Source: JAGPUQ01 sp050179115
GTDB taxonomy: Bacteria; Pseudomonadota; Gammaproteobacteria; Pseudomonadales; Porticoccaceae
Direction: 5' to 3'
DNA length: 63,340 nucleotides
Assembly: GCA_050179115.1 (NCBI GenBank)
Contig: JBFXFL010000012.1
Coordinates: forward strand, 1 to 63,340
Below the pieces are notes generated by a model. It saw only the letters and a list, made by a program, of their open reading frames with translations. It ran no database searches and was not told the DNA's origin. The position numbers were made by a program, and so were the translations under genes. Positions 9,117 to 17,196 of this stretch are shown piece after piece (position 1 is the first letter of the stretch; every line of letters starts with the position of its first letter).

Positions 9117-9803
9117 ATGTGGGTGCTGATTCCGGTCAAACCGCTGGCGCAGGCCAAGACGCGCCTGGCCGCTGTGCTGTCGCCTGCTGAGCGTGAGGCC
9201 CTGGTGCGTCATATGCTGGATGATGTGCTGGCGGCTCTTGTCGCTGCGCCGGACATTGCCGGCGTGGCACTGGTGACCGCCGATCCCGCTGTCGCGCGGA
9301 TTGGCGCCGAGCGCAGTCTGCGGGTGCTGCCCGAGTCCGTACCCGGACTCAACGCGGCGCTGCACGGTGCCGTCGCGACGCTGGCGGGCGAGGGTGTGGA
9401 TACGCTGCTGGTGCTGCCCGCCGATGTGCCTCTGTTCGATACCGCAACGCTGGAGCAGCTCCGCGCCGCGCATCGCGCCGCGCCGGCGCTGACCCTGGTG
9501 GCGGCGAGTGCCGACGGTGGCACCAACGCGCTGCTGCTGTCGCCGCCGGATCTGCTGCCCCCCGCGTTCGGTACCGGCAGTTGCGCCGGCTACTGCCGCG
9601 CGGCGCAGAAGCTGGGGGTCGCGCCCGTGCTGCTGGATCTGCCGCAGGCCGCACTGGATATCGACCGTCCCGAGGATCTCGCGCGTCTGGAATTCCAGAC
9701 CGGCGCGATCCGGACCCGCGAATTTCTCCATCGAATCGATGCCTGGGCGCGTCTGCGCCAGGGCGCTTGCGAATCGCCCGTCACGCTTGCGAGACACGCC
9801 TAA
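9117..9803 (+). CDS. cofC: Phospholactate (or PEP / 3-PG) guanylyltransferase
   Basis: A 228-residue nucleotidyltransferase of the CofC/FbiD family. It activates a small phospho-acid with GTP to give the substrate of CofD. The N-terminal motif is IPVKPLAQAKTRLAAVLSPAER, and the metal-binding segment LLVLPADVPLFD and the block GGTNALLLSPP are diagnostic. The family uses 2-phospholactate in archaea, phosphoenolpyruvate in mycobacteria and 3-phosphoglycerate in some Gram-negative bacteria; the sequence alone does not tell me which applies. GGGGAG lies before the ATG. Its TAA overlaps the ATG of fbiC (TAATG), so the two are probably co-translated. Confidence 0.93.
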   Translation: MWVLIPVKPLAQAKTRLAAVLSPAEREALVRHMLDDVLAALVAAPDIAGVALVTADPAVARIGAERSLRVLPESVPGLNAALHGAVATLAGEGVDTLLVLPADVPLFDTATLEQLRAAHRAAPALTLVAASADGGTNALLLSPPDLLPPAFGTGSCAGYCRAAQKLGVAPVLLDLPQAALDIDRPEDLARLEFQTGAIRTREFLHRIDAWARLRQGACESPVTLARHA

Positions 9804-12157
9804 TGAACAGCCGCTTCCGACCCGACTATCAGGCGCCGTCCCGCGCTGAGATCGATGCGCTGCTGGCACGCAGTTCCCTCGATGAACTGCTGGTGCAGGC
9901 GGCGGCACTGCGCGATCGCGGCCACGGCCCGTTGCTGTCGTATTCGCGCAAGGTGTTCATCCCCCTCACGCATCTGTGCCGCGACGTGTGCCATTACTGC
10001 ACCTTTGCGACCACGCCGAGCCGGGTCGCAAAACCCTTCATGACGCCCGATGAGGTGCTGGATATCGCGCGCCAGGGGGCCGCGGCCGGTTGTCACGAGG
10101 CGCTGTTCACCCTGGGCGACAAGCCGGAGCTGCGCTACGAAGTGGCGCGCCGCGCGCTGGCCGAGCTGGGTCATGCGACCACGCTGGAATATCTGGTGGC
10201 CATGGCGCGGCGGGTGTTCGAGGAAACCGGCCTGCTGCCCCATCTCAATCCGGGCGTGATGACGCGGGAAGAACTCGCCGCCGGGCGTGCAGTGTCGGTG
10301 TCCCAGGGCATCATGCTGGAGAGCAGCGCCGCGCGCCTGAGCGAGAAGGGCGGGCCCCACCACGGCTCGCCGGATAAAGTGCCCGAGCTGCGGCTCGACT
10401 GCATCGCCGCCGCCGGCGAACTGGCGATTCCATTCACCAGCGGCATTCTGATCGGGATCGGCGAGACCCGCGCCGAGCGCATCGATTCCCTGTTTGCGCT
10501 GCGCGATCTGCACGAACGCCACGGTCACTTGCAGGAAATCATCATCCAGAATTTCCGCGCCAAGCCGGGCACCCGCATGGCCGGCGCGCCCGATGCCCCG
10601 CTCGAAGAATTGCTCTGGACCATCGCCGCCGCACGGCTGATTTTCGGGCCGGAGATGAACCTGCAGACGCCGCCCAATCTCAACGATGGTTCGCTGGCGC
10701 AACTGATCGGCGCCGGCATCAACGACTGGGGCGGGGTGTCGCCGGTCACACCCGACTTCGTGAATCCCGAAAAACCCTGGCCGCACCTGGAAGACCTCGC
10801 GCGCCAGACCGCCGCCGCCGGCAAGCTGCTGGTCGAGCGGCTGCCGCTCTATCCGGCCTATACGCGCGACCTCGCGGCCTGGCAGGTGCCGGTCATGGCC
10901 ACCGCGGTGCGTCGCGCCATGGACAGCGACGGTCTCGCACGCCGCGACGCCTGGAGCCCGGGCATGGGCGAATCCCCGACGTTCGACACGATGCGTGAAG
11001 GCTGGCAGACCGCGCCGCCGCCGCCGACCCGGGAGCTGACCGCCATCATCGCCCGCGCACTGCGCGGCGAGCGCCTGGATGAAAGCCAAATAGCGCGCCT
11101 GTTCCGTGCCCGGGGCGCCGAGTTCAGCGCCCTGTGCGACGCCGCCGACCGGCTGCGCCGGGAGCAGTGCGGCGACACCCTGACCTACGCCGTCAACCGC
11201 AACATCAACTACACCAACATCTGCCTGCACGCCTGTACGTTCTGCGCCTTCTCGAAGGGCAAGACCCACGACGATCTGCGTGGCAAACCCTATGTGCTCG
11301 AACTCGACGAGATCGCCACCCGTACCCGCGAAGCCTGGGCGCGCGGCGCCACCGAAGTCTGCATGCAGGGCGGCATCCATCCCGATTACACGGGCGAGAC
11401 CTATCTCGACATCTGTCGCGCCGTAAAAGCGGCGGTGCCCGAAATGCACATTCATGCGTTCTCGCCGCTGGAAGTGACCCAGGGCGCCCGCACCCTGGGG
11501 CTGTCGCTGAGCGCTTATCTGGCGCGCCTCAAGGAGGCTGGACTCGCGACGCTGCCCGGTACCGCGGCGGAAATTCTCGACGACGAAGTACGCGCCGTCA
11601 TCTGTCCGGACAAGGTGAATACCCGCGAATGGCTGGAGGTGATGGAAACCGCCCACGGACTCGGATTGCGGTCCACGGCCACCATCATGTTCGGCCATCT
11701 CGACCGGCCCGAGCACTGGGCGCGGCACCTGCTCCGCATCCGCGATCTGCAGACGCGCACCGGCGGCTTCACCGAATTCGTGCCGCTGCCGTTCGTGCAC
11801 ATGGAAGCCCCGGTCTACCGGCGCGGCGGCGCCCGTCGCGGTCCCACCCTGCGCGAGGCAGTGCTGATGCACGCGGTGGCGCGCTTGGTGTTGCATCCCG
11901 TGATCACCAACATCCAGACCTCCTGGGTCAAGATGGGCATCGAAGGCGCCAAGGCCTGCTTGCAGGCCGGCGCCAACGACCTGGGCGGCACCCTGATGAA
12001 CGAGAGCATTTCCCGCGCTGCCGGCGCCAAACACGGTCAGGAGATGACCGCCGCCAGCATGGAGCGCCTGATCCGCGAGCTGGGCCGTGTTCCGCGTCAG
12101 CGCACCACGCTCTACGCTGATGCGCCGGCGCGGTTGGTGGCGGTGGCGGCGGAGTAG
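9803..12157 (+). CDS. fbiC: Fo synthase, fused CofG-CofH (FbiC-type)
   Basis: A 784-residue double radical-SAM enzyme that builds the F420 chromophore Fo from a flavin precursor and tyrosine. The N-terminal CofG half has the [4Fe-4S] motif CRDVCHYC (Cys 59, 63, 66). The C-terminal CofH half has a second one, CLHACTFC (Cys 474, 478, 481), followed by AFSKGKTHDDLRGK. Other family signatures are MQGGIHPDYTGETY and HAFSPLEV in the second half and QNFRAKPGTRM in the first. Archaea and cyanobacteria usually encode the halves separately, while the fused form is typical of actinobacteria and some proteobacteria. The frame continues upstream to 9581, but the ATG overlapping the cofC stop is the sensible start. 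Confidence 0.96.
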   Translation: MNSRFRPDYQAPSRAEIDALLARSSLDELLVQAAALRDRGHGPLLSYSRKVFIPLTHLCRDVCHYCTFATTPSRVAKPFMTPDEVLDIARQGAAAGCHEALFTLGDKPELRYEVARRALAELGHATTLEYLVAMARRVFEETGLLPHLNPGVMTREELAAGRAVSVSQGIMLESSAARLSEKGGPHHGSPDKVPELRLDCIAAAGELAIPFTSGILIGIGETRAERIDSLFALRDLHERHGHLQEIIIQNFRAKPGTRMAGAPDAPLEELLWTIAAARLIFGPEMNLQTPPNLNDGSLAQLIGAGINDWGGVSPVTPDFVNPEKPWPHLEDLARQTAAAGKLLVERLPLYPAYTRDLAAWQVPVMATAVRRAMDSDGLARRDAWSPGMGESPTFDTMREGWQTAPPPPTRELTAIIARALRGERLDESQIARLFRARGAEFSALCDAADRLRREQCGDTLTYAVNRNINYTNICLHACTFCAFSKGKTHDDLRGKPYVLELDEIATRTREAWARGATEVCMQGGIHPDYTGETYLDICRAVKAAVPEMHIHAFSPLEVTQGARTLGLSLSAYLARLKEAGLATLPGTAAEILDDEVRAVICPDKVNTREWLEVMETAHGLGLRSTATIMFGHLDRPEHWARHLLRIRDLQTRTGGFTEFVPLPFVHMEAPVYRRGGARRGPTLREAVLMHAVARLVLHPVITNIQTSWVKMGIEGAKACLQAGANDLGGTLMNESISRAAGAKHGQEMTAASMERLIRELGRVPRQRTTLYADAPARLVAVAAE

Positions 12158-12337
12158 GGCGTACCCACAGAGGTCTTGGGCCAGGTGGTTCGGGCGCAAA
12201 CCCAGTTGCAGCGGGTCTTTCCGACAATCCTCTCGACAGGCCCGGAAAATAAGGACTGCGGGCCAGCCCGCTCTGACACTTCCGGTAAAATCTCCGCCGC
12301 TTGTCGCGGCCGCGCAAGTCACCTGCCCGGGGGATGA

Positions 12338-14310
12338 ATGAAACTACCGAAATCGGTGCGCTGGATTGCCATCACGTTGCTGCTGCTGGGTGTGGCCTTT
12401 GCCACCGCGCCCCAGCAGTGGGTGCCGCACCAGTGGCGTGCGAACCTGTTCGGCTGGTTCGGTCCCGGTGCTTATCGGGCGCTGCCGGAGTCCGAGCGTT
12501 ACGGGCAGCCCGATCCACAGGAGATCTGCCCGCCGGATTTCAATGACTGGCGCAAGGCGCAGGATATCGAGGGGGTGCAGATCGCGGCGGCGGCGGGCTG
12601 CGTGGCGGACAATCCCTATCTGATCGCGGCGGCGGTCAAGGGGACCAACAACGTCAGCGAAGATACCCTGCTCAAGTCCGGGCTGACGCCGGATGCCATC
12701 GTGATGGGTCGCGACCTGGACGGCGATGGCGATCCCGATGAGGTGACCATCCGGCTGGAGGTCGTCGAACTCAACGGCGGCTCGCCGGATCTGCCGGTGC
12801 CCATCACCACCTTCGATATTGCGCCCGGCGTTCAACCCGGGATGTGGGTGTTCGCGCCCAAGTCGTTCGGCATGTCGACCGAAAACTTCGAATCCCGCAA
12901 GGCCAACCCGCTGTTGCGAGCACCGGCGCCGGTGCTCCGGGTGGAGCAGGGCGACCAGGTGACCCTGATCCTGGAAAACAACCATTACGCACCCCACACC
13001 ATCCACCTGCACGGCATCGATCATCCGTTTTCCGCCGATCATGGGATGCCGCACGACGCGGCGTCGGCGCACGGCGACCACGCGGCGCACGGTGTGGGAA
13101 CCGACGGGGTGGCGGAAACCAGCGAGATGCCGGCGCTGCCGGGTAACGCGCAGCTGTATAGGTTCAAGCCACGGGTGGCGGGTACCTTTTTCTACCACTG
13201 CCATGTACAGGCCAACGTCCACCTCCAGATGGGCATGCAGGGTCTGTTCGTGGNNNNNNNNNNNNNNNNNNNNNNNNNNNNNNNNNNNNNNNNNNNNNNN
13301 NNNNNNNNNNNNNNNNNNNNNNNNNNNNNNNNNNNNNNNNNNNNNNNNNNNNNATGCCGGCGCTGCCGGGTAACGCGCAGCTGTATAGGTTCAAGCCACG
13401 GGTGGCGGGTACCTTTTTCTACCACTGCCATGTACAGGCCAACGTCCACCTCCAGATGGGCATGCAGGGTCTGTTCGTGGTGGAGGAAGCGCGGCCGAAA
13501 AACCTCGTACAGACGCTCAACATCGGCGCCGGCCAGGTGCGCGATTCCTCGGTTGCGGTGCGCGAGCGCTATGACCGCGAATACGATCTGCATTACTTCG
13601 ATCTGTTCAAGAAGCTGTCGAGCACCGTGCAGGATTACGTCGACACCCGCCTGCGACTGCTGGCGCAGCACCGCGACTGGAATATCACCCAGGACAGCCC
13701 CAATTACTTTCTGCTCAACGGACGTTCGTTTCCCTACACCCTGCAGGAATCCCTGGTGGTGGTGAAGCCCGACGAGAAGGTCAAGCTGCGGATGCTGAAC
13801 GGCGGTTCCACCAGTGTCGCCGTTCATACCCACGGCAATCGCCTTACCGTCACCCACCTCGACGGTATTCCGCTCAATCCGCTGGCACAATACATGCGCG
13901 ACGTGGTGGATATGGCGCCGGCGCAGCGCGTGGATGTGGAGCTGGATACCACCGACGATGGCCTGCACAACTATGGCGAAGGCATCTGGCTGATGCACGA
14001 TCACCACGAGGCCGCGCAGACCACGGATGGCATTTACCCCGGCGGCAGTATCAGTGTCATCGCCTTCGAATCTCACTTGCTGCCAAACGGTTTTCCGCGC
14101 GTGGAAGGGAGTGACTGGCAGAAATTCTTCTCTGAGGCCTACTACCGCAGGGAGGTCCCGGTGTGGTTCGACTACGATCCCGGCGGGCTGTTCGGCGAGC
14201 CCGCCGCGCCGCTGCGGCCGCTGGTTCAGGCGCTGATCTTTGGTGCCGCCCTTGCCGGGCTGTTGTATCAGTTGCGGGTGCTGTGGCCGCGGCGGAGACG
14301 CGCGCCTTGA
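12338..14310 (+). CDS. Membrane-anchored multicopper oxidase, interrupted by an assembly gap
   Basis: A periplasmic multicopper oxidase whose sequence is broken by the 100-N run at 13254-13353. Removing the Ns and one copy of the duplicated 127 bases restores one frame of 581 residues. Residues 7-24 form a signal or anchor helix, and an Asp-rich DLDGDGDPDEV loop follows near 125. Domain 1 has HTIHLHG (His 220, 223, 225) and the type 1 motif around Cys288 (HCH, with H295 and Met 298/300). Domain 2 has HTHGN (421-425) and HDHH (478-481), with Asp in place of Cys. A C-terminal helix and an Arg-rich tail suggest inner-membrane anchoring. The cupredoxin gene downstream overlaps the stop, suggesting joint copper handling. 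The substrate is unknown. Confidence 0.85.
13127..13253 (+). repeat. 127-base duplication beside gap, copy 1 (assembly overlap)
   Basis: These 127 bases are repeated exactly at 13354-13480, on the far side of the N run. Both copies encode the same residues of the oxidase (from Met264 through the HCH motif). A length of 127 is a common maximum de Bruijn k-mer, so this is best read as an uncollapsed contig overlap and not a biological repeat. Confidence 0.9.
13254..13353. other. Assembly gap, 100 N (artefactual)
   Basis: Exactly 100 N, the conventional placeholder for a gap of unknown size. Because the flanks overlap by 127 bases, no sequence is likely to be missing. The true locus is probably 227 bases shorter here. 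Confidence 0.97.
13354..13480 (+). repeat. 127-base duplication beside gap, copy 2 (assembly overlap)
   Basis: Second copy of the overlap that ends at 13253. It is in frame with the C-terminal half of the multicopper oxidase, so the copper-site segment around Cys288 appears twice only in the scaffold. Confidence 0.9.
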
Positions 14311-14918
14311 GCCGGTGGCTTGCCGTTGCCCTGCTGTTGTTGGGTACTCTGGCCGTAGCCGCCGAACCTGTGGCTTCCACGCCCGGGGAGGGAGCGGCCG
14401 TGGATCATTCGCAAATGGATCATTCGCAAATGGATCATTCGCAAATGGACCATTCGCAGATGCAGGGGATGGATCACTCGCAGATGCAGGGCATGGATCA
14501 CTCCGGACACGGCGGACACGAGATGGAATTTGACGCCGGCGGCATGGTGATGAACACCAACCGCGACCGCCTGCCTCCGGGTTGTCCGGAGATCCGTCGC
14601 GACTACGAATTCACCGTGCGCGCGGGGACCCGTTACGCGGCACCCTTTTCCGGCAATACCTTCGGTATGAGTCAGCACGCCTTCGAGGTGGAGCCGTGCA
14701 GCCGCGTCACCTTCACGTTCATCAACGAAGATGCCGTCCGGCACCAGTTCATGATCCACAAGCTGCCCCGCGATATGTATCCGCAGGGGATGTTCCACAT
14801 CGAGGCCGCCGGGGGCGCCACCAAGGTTGGCACGCTGATTGTGCCGAGCATGAACCGCACCTACCTGGTCCACTGCGACATCGCCCAGCACATGGAGCAG
14901 GGCATGAAGGGGCAACTC
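14307..14918 (+). CDS. Periplasmic blue-copper protein with DHSQM repeats, 3' end lost in gap
   Basis: A cupredoxin-like protein, 204 residues visible before the second N run; a TAG at 15026-15028 could be its true stop. The proposed TTG start overlaps the oxidase stop (TTGA) and has GGAG 9 bases upstream; a GTG at 14283 is the alternative. A signal peptide (SRWLAVALLLLGTLAVA) is followed by four tandem DHSQM units (33-52) and two MDHS units up to residue 66, a likely copper-binding tether. The core has His146, Cys190, His195 and Met200, matching type 1 copper ligands (VHCDIAQHMEQGM). It probably binds copper or passes electrons with the upstream oxidase, which is inferred from the overlap. 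Confidence 0.8.
14403..14461 (+). repeat. 15-base tandem repeat encoding DHSQM
   Basis: Four tandem 15-base units; the first three are identical (unit GATCATTCGCAAATG) and the fourth differs at two third-codon positions. They encode the His/Met-rich linker of the cupredoxin. Copy number in such a repeat can vary between strains. Confidence 0.85.
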
Positions 14919-15018
14919 NNNNNNNNNNNNNNNNNNNNNNNNNNNNNNNNNNNNNNNNNNNNNNNNNNNNNNNNNNNNNNNNNNNNNNNNNNNNNNNNNN
15001 NNNNNNNNNNNNNNNNNN
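14919..15018. other. Assembly gap, 100 N (true gap)
   Basis: Exactly 100 N. Unlike the first gap, the flanks share no overlap, so sequence of unknown length is missing. It removes the 3' end of the cupredoxin gene and possibly more. Confidence 0.95.
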
Positions 15019-15024
15019 CACGCG

Positions 15025-15768
15025 CTAGCGGGGCGGCCCGAAAATGGCGGCCAGCTCCTCGGGGCCAAGGAGCTTGTACTGGCCGGCTTCGAGATCGCCC
15101 AGCGGCAGACCGCCGGTCTGGAAACGGTGCAGCGCCGTGACCCGGTTGCCCAGTGCCGCAAACATCCGCCGGATCTGGTGGTAGCGACCCTCGGTGAGGA
15201 TCATCACGCCGCTGCGAGCACTTTCGGCGCTCCAGATGGCGGGCCGCAGCGGCTTGTCGTCGCCATCGAGCAGGAAAGTCCCCGTTGCCAACCGCGCCGC
15301 TTCATCGCCACGCAAGGGGTCGCTCAGCTCGACCCGATAGTGCTTGGGCGCATGGGTGCGCGGATGGATGATGCGGTGCAGAAGATCGCCGTCGTCCGTC
15401 AGCAGCAGTTGGCCCGTGCTGTCCTTGTCGAGGCGCCCGATGGTCGACAGCACGGGCTTGCGGCCGCGCCAGCGGCGGGGCAGCAGATCGTAAACCAGGT
15501 TGCCCGCTTCCCCGCGCGAACAGGTATAACCCGCCGGCTTGTTGAGCATGATGGTCAAGGGCGCCGGCGGATCGACAGGCTCGCCGTTCAGCGCCAGTGC
15601 GCCCGCGCGCACCAGGTCGAGCGGGATCGCCTGATCAGCCTTGACCACCAGTTCGCCGCTGAGCGTGATCGCGCCGGCACGGCAAGCCGTGGCGATTTCC
15701 TTGCGGCTGCCGTAACCCAGATTGGACAGCAGGCGGTCAAGCCGCAGGGACGTTGGGAGTCTGGGCAT
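15025..15768 (-). CDS. 16S rRNA pseudouridine synthase, RsuA-like
   Basis: A 247-residue pseudouridine synthase of the RsuA family. An S4 domain (LRLDRLLSNLGYGSRKEI, then GAITLSGELV) precedes the catalytic domain, which has the family motif GRLDKDSTGQLLLTDDG with catalytic Asp114. Also present are MLNKPAGYTCS and EGRYHQIRRMFAALGNRV, which match RsuA, the enzyme that makes pseudouridine 516 in 16S rRNA. The frame extends to 15810, but the Met at 15768 gives a family-like start. The stop lies 7 bases from the second gap. This is the second S4-type pseudouridine synthase in the window; the one at 3519 looks RluF-like. Confidence 0.9.
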   Translation of the reverse strand: MPRLPTSLRLDRLLSNLGYGSRKEIATACRAGAITLSGELVVKADQAIPLDLVRAGALALNGEPVDPPAPLTIMLNKPAGYTCSRGEAGNLVYDLLPRRWRGRKPVLSTIGRLDKDSTGQLLLTDDGDLLHRIIHPRTHAPKHYRVELSDPLRGDEAARLATGTFLLDGDDKPLRPAIWSAESARSGVMILTEGRYHQIRRMFAALGNRVTALHRFQTGGLPLGDLEAGQYKLLGPEELAAIFGPPR

Positions 15769-15843
15769 ATCGGAACGCCGTGGCGGAGTAGTGGTTGTCT
15801 GCAAATCCAATCCGGGGGTCAGGCCAATGCCCTGGCCGCCGAC

Positions 15844-16134
15844 TCAAGCACGCAGAAACCGCTGCACATACCAGCAGCTCGCCTCGATCCGCAGGCCTTC
15901 CTGCCGCGCCCAGGCCAGACCCGCGCGCACCAGGGCTTCGGCGACGCCCTGGCCGCGCAATGTTTCGGGTACATAGGTGTGATGAAAATTGATCCCGCGA
16001 TCGGCAAGCAACCGGTAATCCAGTACCGCCTCGTGGTCGCCATGCCGGGAGACGAAGCATTGGCGTGCCGGATGGTGGATGACGGATTGCCCGCGCGCGG
16101 GCAAATCCCCGCTGGATGCCGGTGAATCGCTCAT
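15844..16134 (-). CDS. Small GNAT-type N-acetyltransferase (YjdJ-like)
   Basis: A 96-residue protein of the short GNAT family related to E. coli YjdJ. It has a beta-strand segment (AVLDYRLLADRGINFHHTYV) followed by the acetyl-CoA loop PETLRGQGVAEALVRAGL and ends in a conserved WYVQRF segment. Members this small contain only the cofactor-binding half of the GNAT fold. The acceptor is unknown. It lies downstream of the cytochrome c gene on the same strand, separated by a hairpin, and 75 bases before the RsuA-like gene. Confidence 0.82.
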   Translation of the reverse strand: MSDSPASSGDLPARGQSVIHHPARQCFVSRHGDHEAVLDYRLLADRGINFHHTYVPETLRGQGVAEALVRAGLAWARQEGLRIEASCWYVQRFLRA

Positions 16135-16448
16135 GGCGGCCTCGTGGTAGGTGTGCGTGAAGTGTATCCGTGTTCGCGGCTTGGGTCAGTGCGGGCAGCA
16201 TCGCTGAACGCAACGCCAGCAATTATTTTTGCGTCGGCTCGCGCGCGACCTTTGCGCCCCTGGCGTCTTCAGCATTCTTGAATGTGGTCACCAGCAATAT
16301 TTTGCAATTTCGTCGACACCGATGTTGCCCATCTTGAATCCTGCGGCGCCGCATGCAGGAAAATGTCGATACCGGAGCCGTAAAAAAATAGTCGTGGTGA
16401 GGCGATCCAGATCGGGCTGTCGCGGACGGCCCGATCTGGATCGTTGCG
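16135..16448. other. Intergenic region with one hairpin
   Basis: These 314 bases lie between the small GNAT and the cytochrome c gene, both minus strand. Apart from the strong inverted repeat at 16403-16443 I find no gene. A short frame across 16223-16570 on the minus strand overlaps the cytochrome and has no homology I recognise. Confidence 0.5.
16403..16443 (-). terminator. Hairpin downstream of cytochrome c gene
   Basis: A perfect 15-bp inverted repeat (arms 16403-16417 and 16429-16443, loop of 11) starts 5 bases after the stop of the minus-strand cytochrome gene. A run of seven T on that strand (16382-16388 as A on plus) follows about 14 bases later, farther than ideal. It probably acts as terminator or 3' stabiliser. 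Confidence 0.65.
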
Positions 16449-16931
16449 CTATTTCTGTATGGATTTGATGTAGTCGACGAGATTTCTGATGCGTGCCTTG
16501 GCAACGCTGGAACGCTCACCCGCCTCCTGGTAAAAGACGTTACCCCATACCGGCATCTCCGCGGGACCATGGGTACGGAAGTTCTTGTCGTAATCCTTAT
16601 TGCCCTGGACGATATCCGTCACGCGTTTGGTGGGAAACACGCCGTCCATCTCCTGCTGTTGGAGAAAAGTCAAATTCGGGGGCTTGTTCTTCAATGAGCC
16701 CGCGACCGGGCCATCGCCTTCTCCCGTTACGCCGTGGCAGGACGCGCAATGCGCCATGTATTCTTCCTTGCCCTGTTTGGCGGACGAATTCTCCTCCTCC
16801 GCAAAGCCGGCGGTGGCGAATCCCGCGGACAAACCGACGACCAGACCAATCGTCGCTGCCCAGCGCGCAAATTCGCCGGTTCGTGGAATGTGCTCTGAAA
16901 TGTTCGACTGAATAACCGTTGCGTTCTTCAT
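16449..16931 (-). CDS. Periplasmic class I c-type cytochrome
   Basis: A 160-residue mono-haem cytochrome c. A long basic N-region leads into the signal segment WAATIGLVVGLSAGFATAGFA, with cleavage likely before EEENSS. The haem motif is CASCH (Cys62, Cys65, His66), and Met126 in AEMPVWG is the probable sixth ligand. The fold segment GEGDGPVAGSLKNKPPNLT is typical of small electron carriers in respiratory chains. The start ATG follows GAGGAG. A palindromic FNR/ANR-type site lies about 75 bases upstream, suggesting induction at low oxygen. No oxidase or reductase gene is adjacent, so the partner is unknown. Confidence 0.9.
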   Translation of the reverse strand: MKNATVIQSNISEHIPRTGEFARWAATIGLVVGLSAGFATAGFAEEENSSAKQGKEEYMAHCASCHGVTGEGDGPVAGSLKNKPPNLTFLQQQEMDGVFPTKRVTDIVQGNKDYDKNFRTHGPAEMPVWGNVFYQEAGERSSVAKARIRNLVDYIKSIQK

Positions 16932-17004
16932 GGTGTTGCTCCTCGCCTGTAATGCCCCATTGTTATATGCAGATGCAACCTACTCCGTATCTGTTGCGGG
17001 CGGG

Positions 17005-17018
17005 TTGACCTGGATCAA
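17005..17018 (-). promoter_or_regulatory. FNR/ANR/DNR-type box upstream of cytochrome c
   Basis: TTGACCTGGATCAA fits TTGA-N6-TCAA, the half-site arrangement of FNR-family regulators (consensus TTGAT-N4-ATCAA), with one changed base. Only the cytochrome c gene lies downstream; its ATG is 73 bases away. A TATAAC on the minus strand at 16962-16967 could be the -10. The exact distance to the transcription start is not clear. Confidence 0.55.
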
Positions 17019-17196
17019 GTGGGTGCGAGGCGCGACGAAGGCTGCCATGCCCCGGGTGATACCCCGCCTGTTGTTGGGCTGTCCGTGAGCAGGGATTTTG
17101 ATGTTCGCTGGCTACCGGTTCGTCAATGGCCTTTCGGCAGTCTGCCATCGTGTTCGATACCTGATGGAAAATCAGCCGGCTCCATATCCCCGGGAC

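Noticed and set aside
9800..12322. An 840-codon open frame on the minus strand opposite fbiC
   Set aside because: It is a shadow of the high-GC coding frame of fbiC. It has no family motif, while the plus strand has two intact radical-SAM motifs.
13127..13480. True tandem duplication or pseudogene in the multicopper oxidase
   Set aside because: The two copies are base-identical, exactly 127 long and separated by exactly 100 N, which points to assembly and not biology.
14403..14461. CRISPR-like repeat array
   Set aside because: The 15-base units are directly adjacent, in frame and encode DHSQM; there are no spacers.
16223..16570. A 115-codon minus-strand frame near the cytochrome c gene
   Set aside because: It overlaps the cytochrome gene in another frame, contains the hairpin and has no homology or ribosome binding site.
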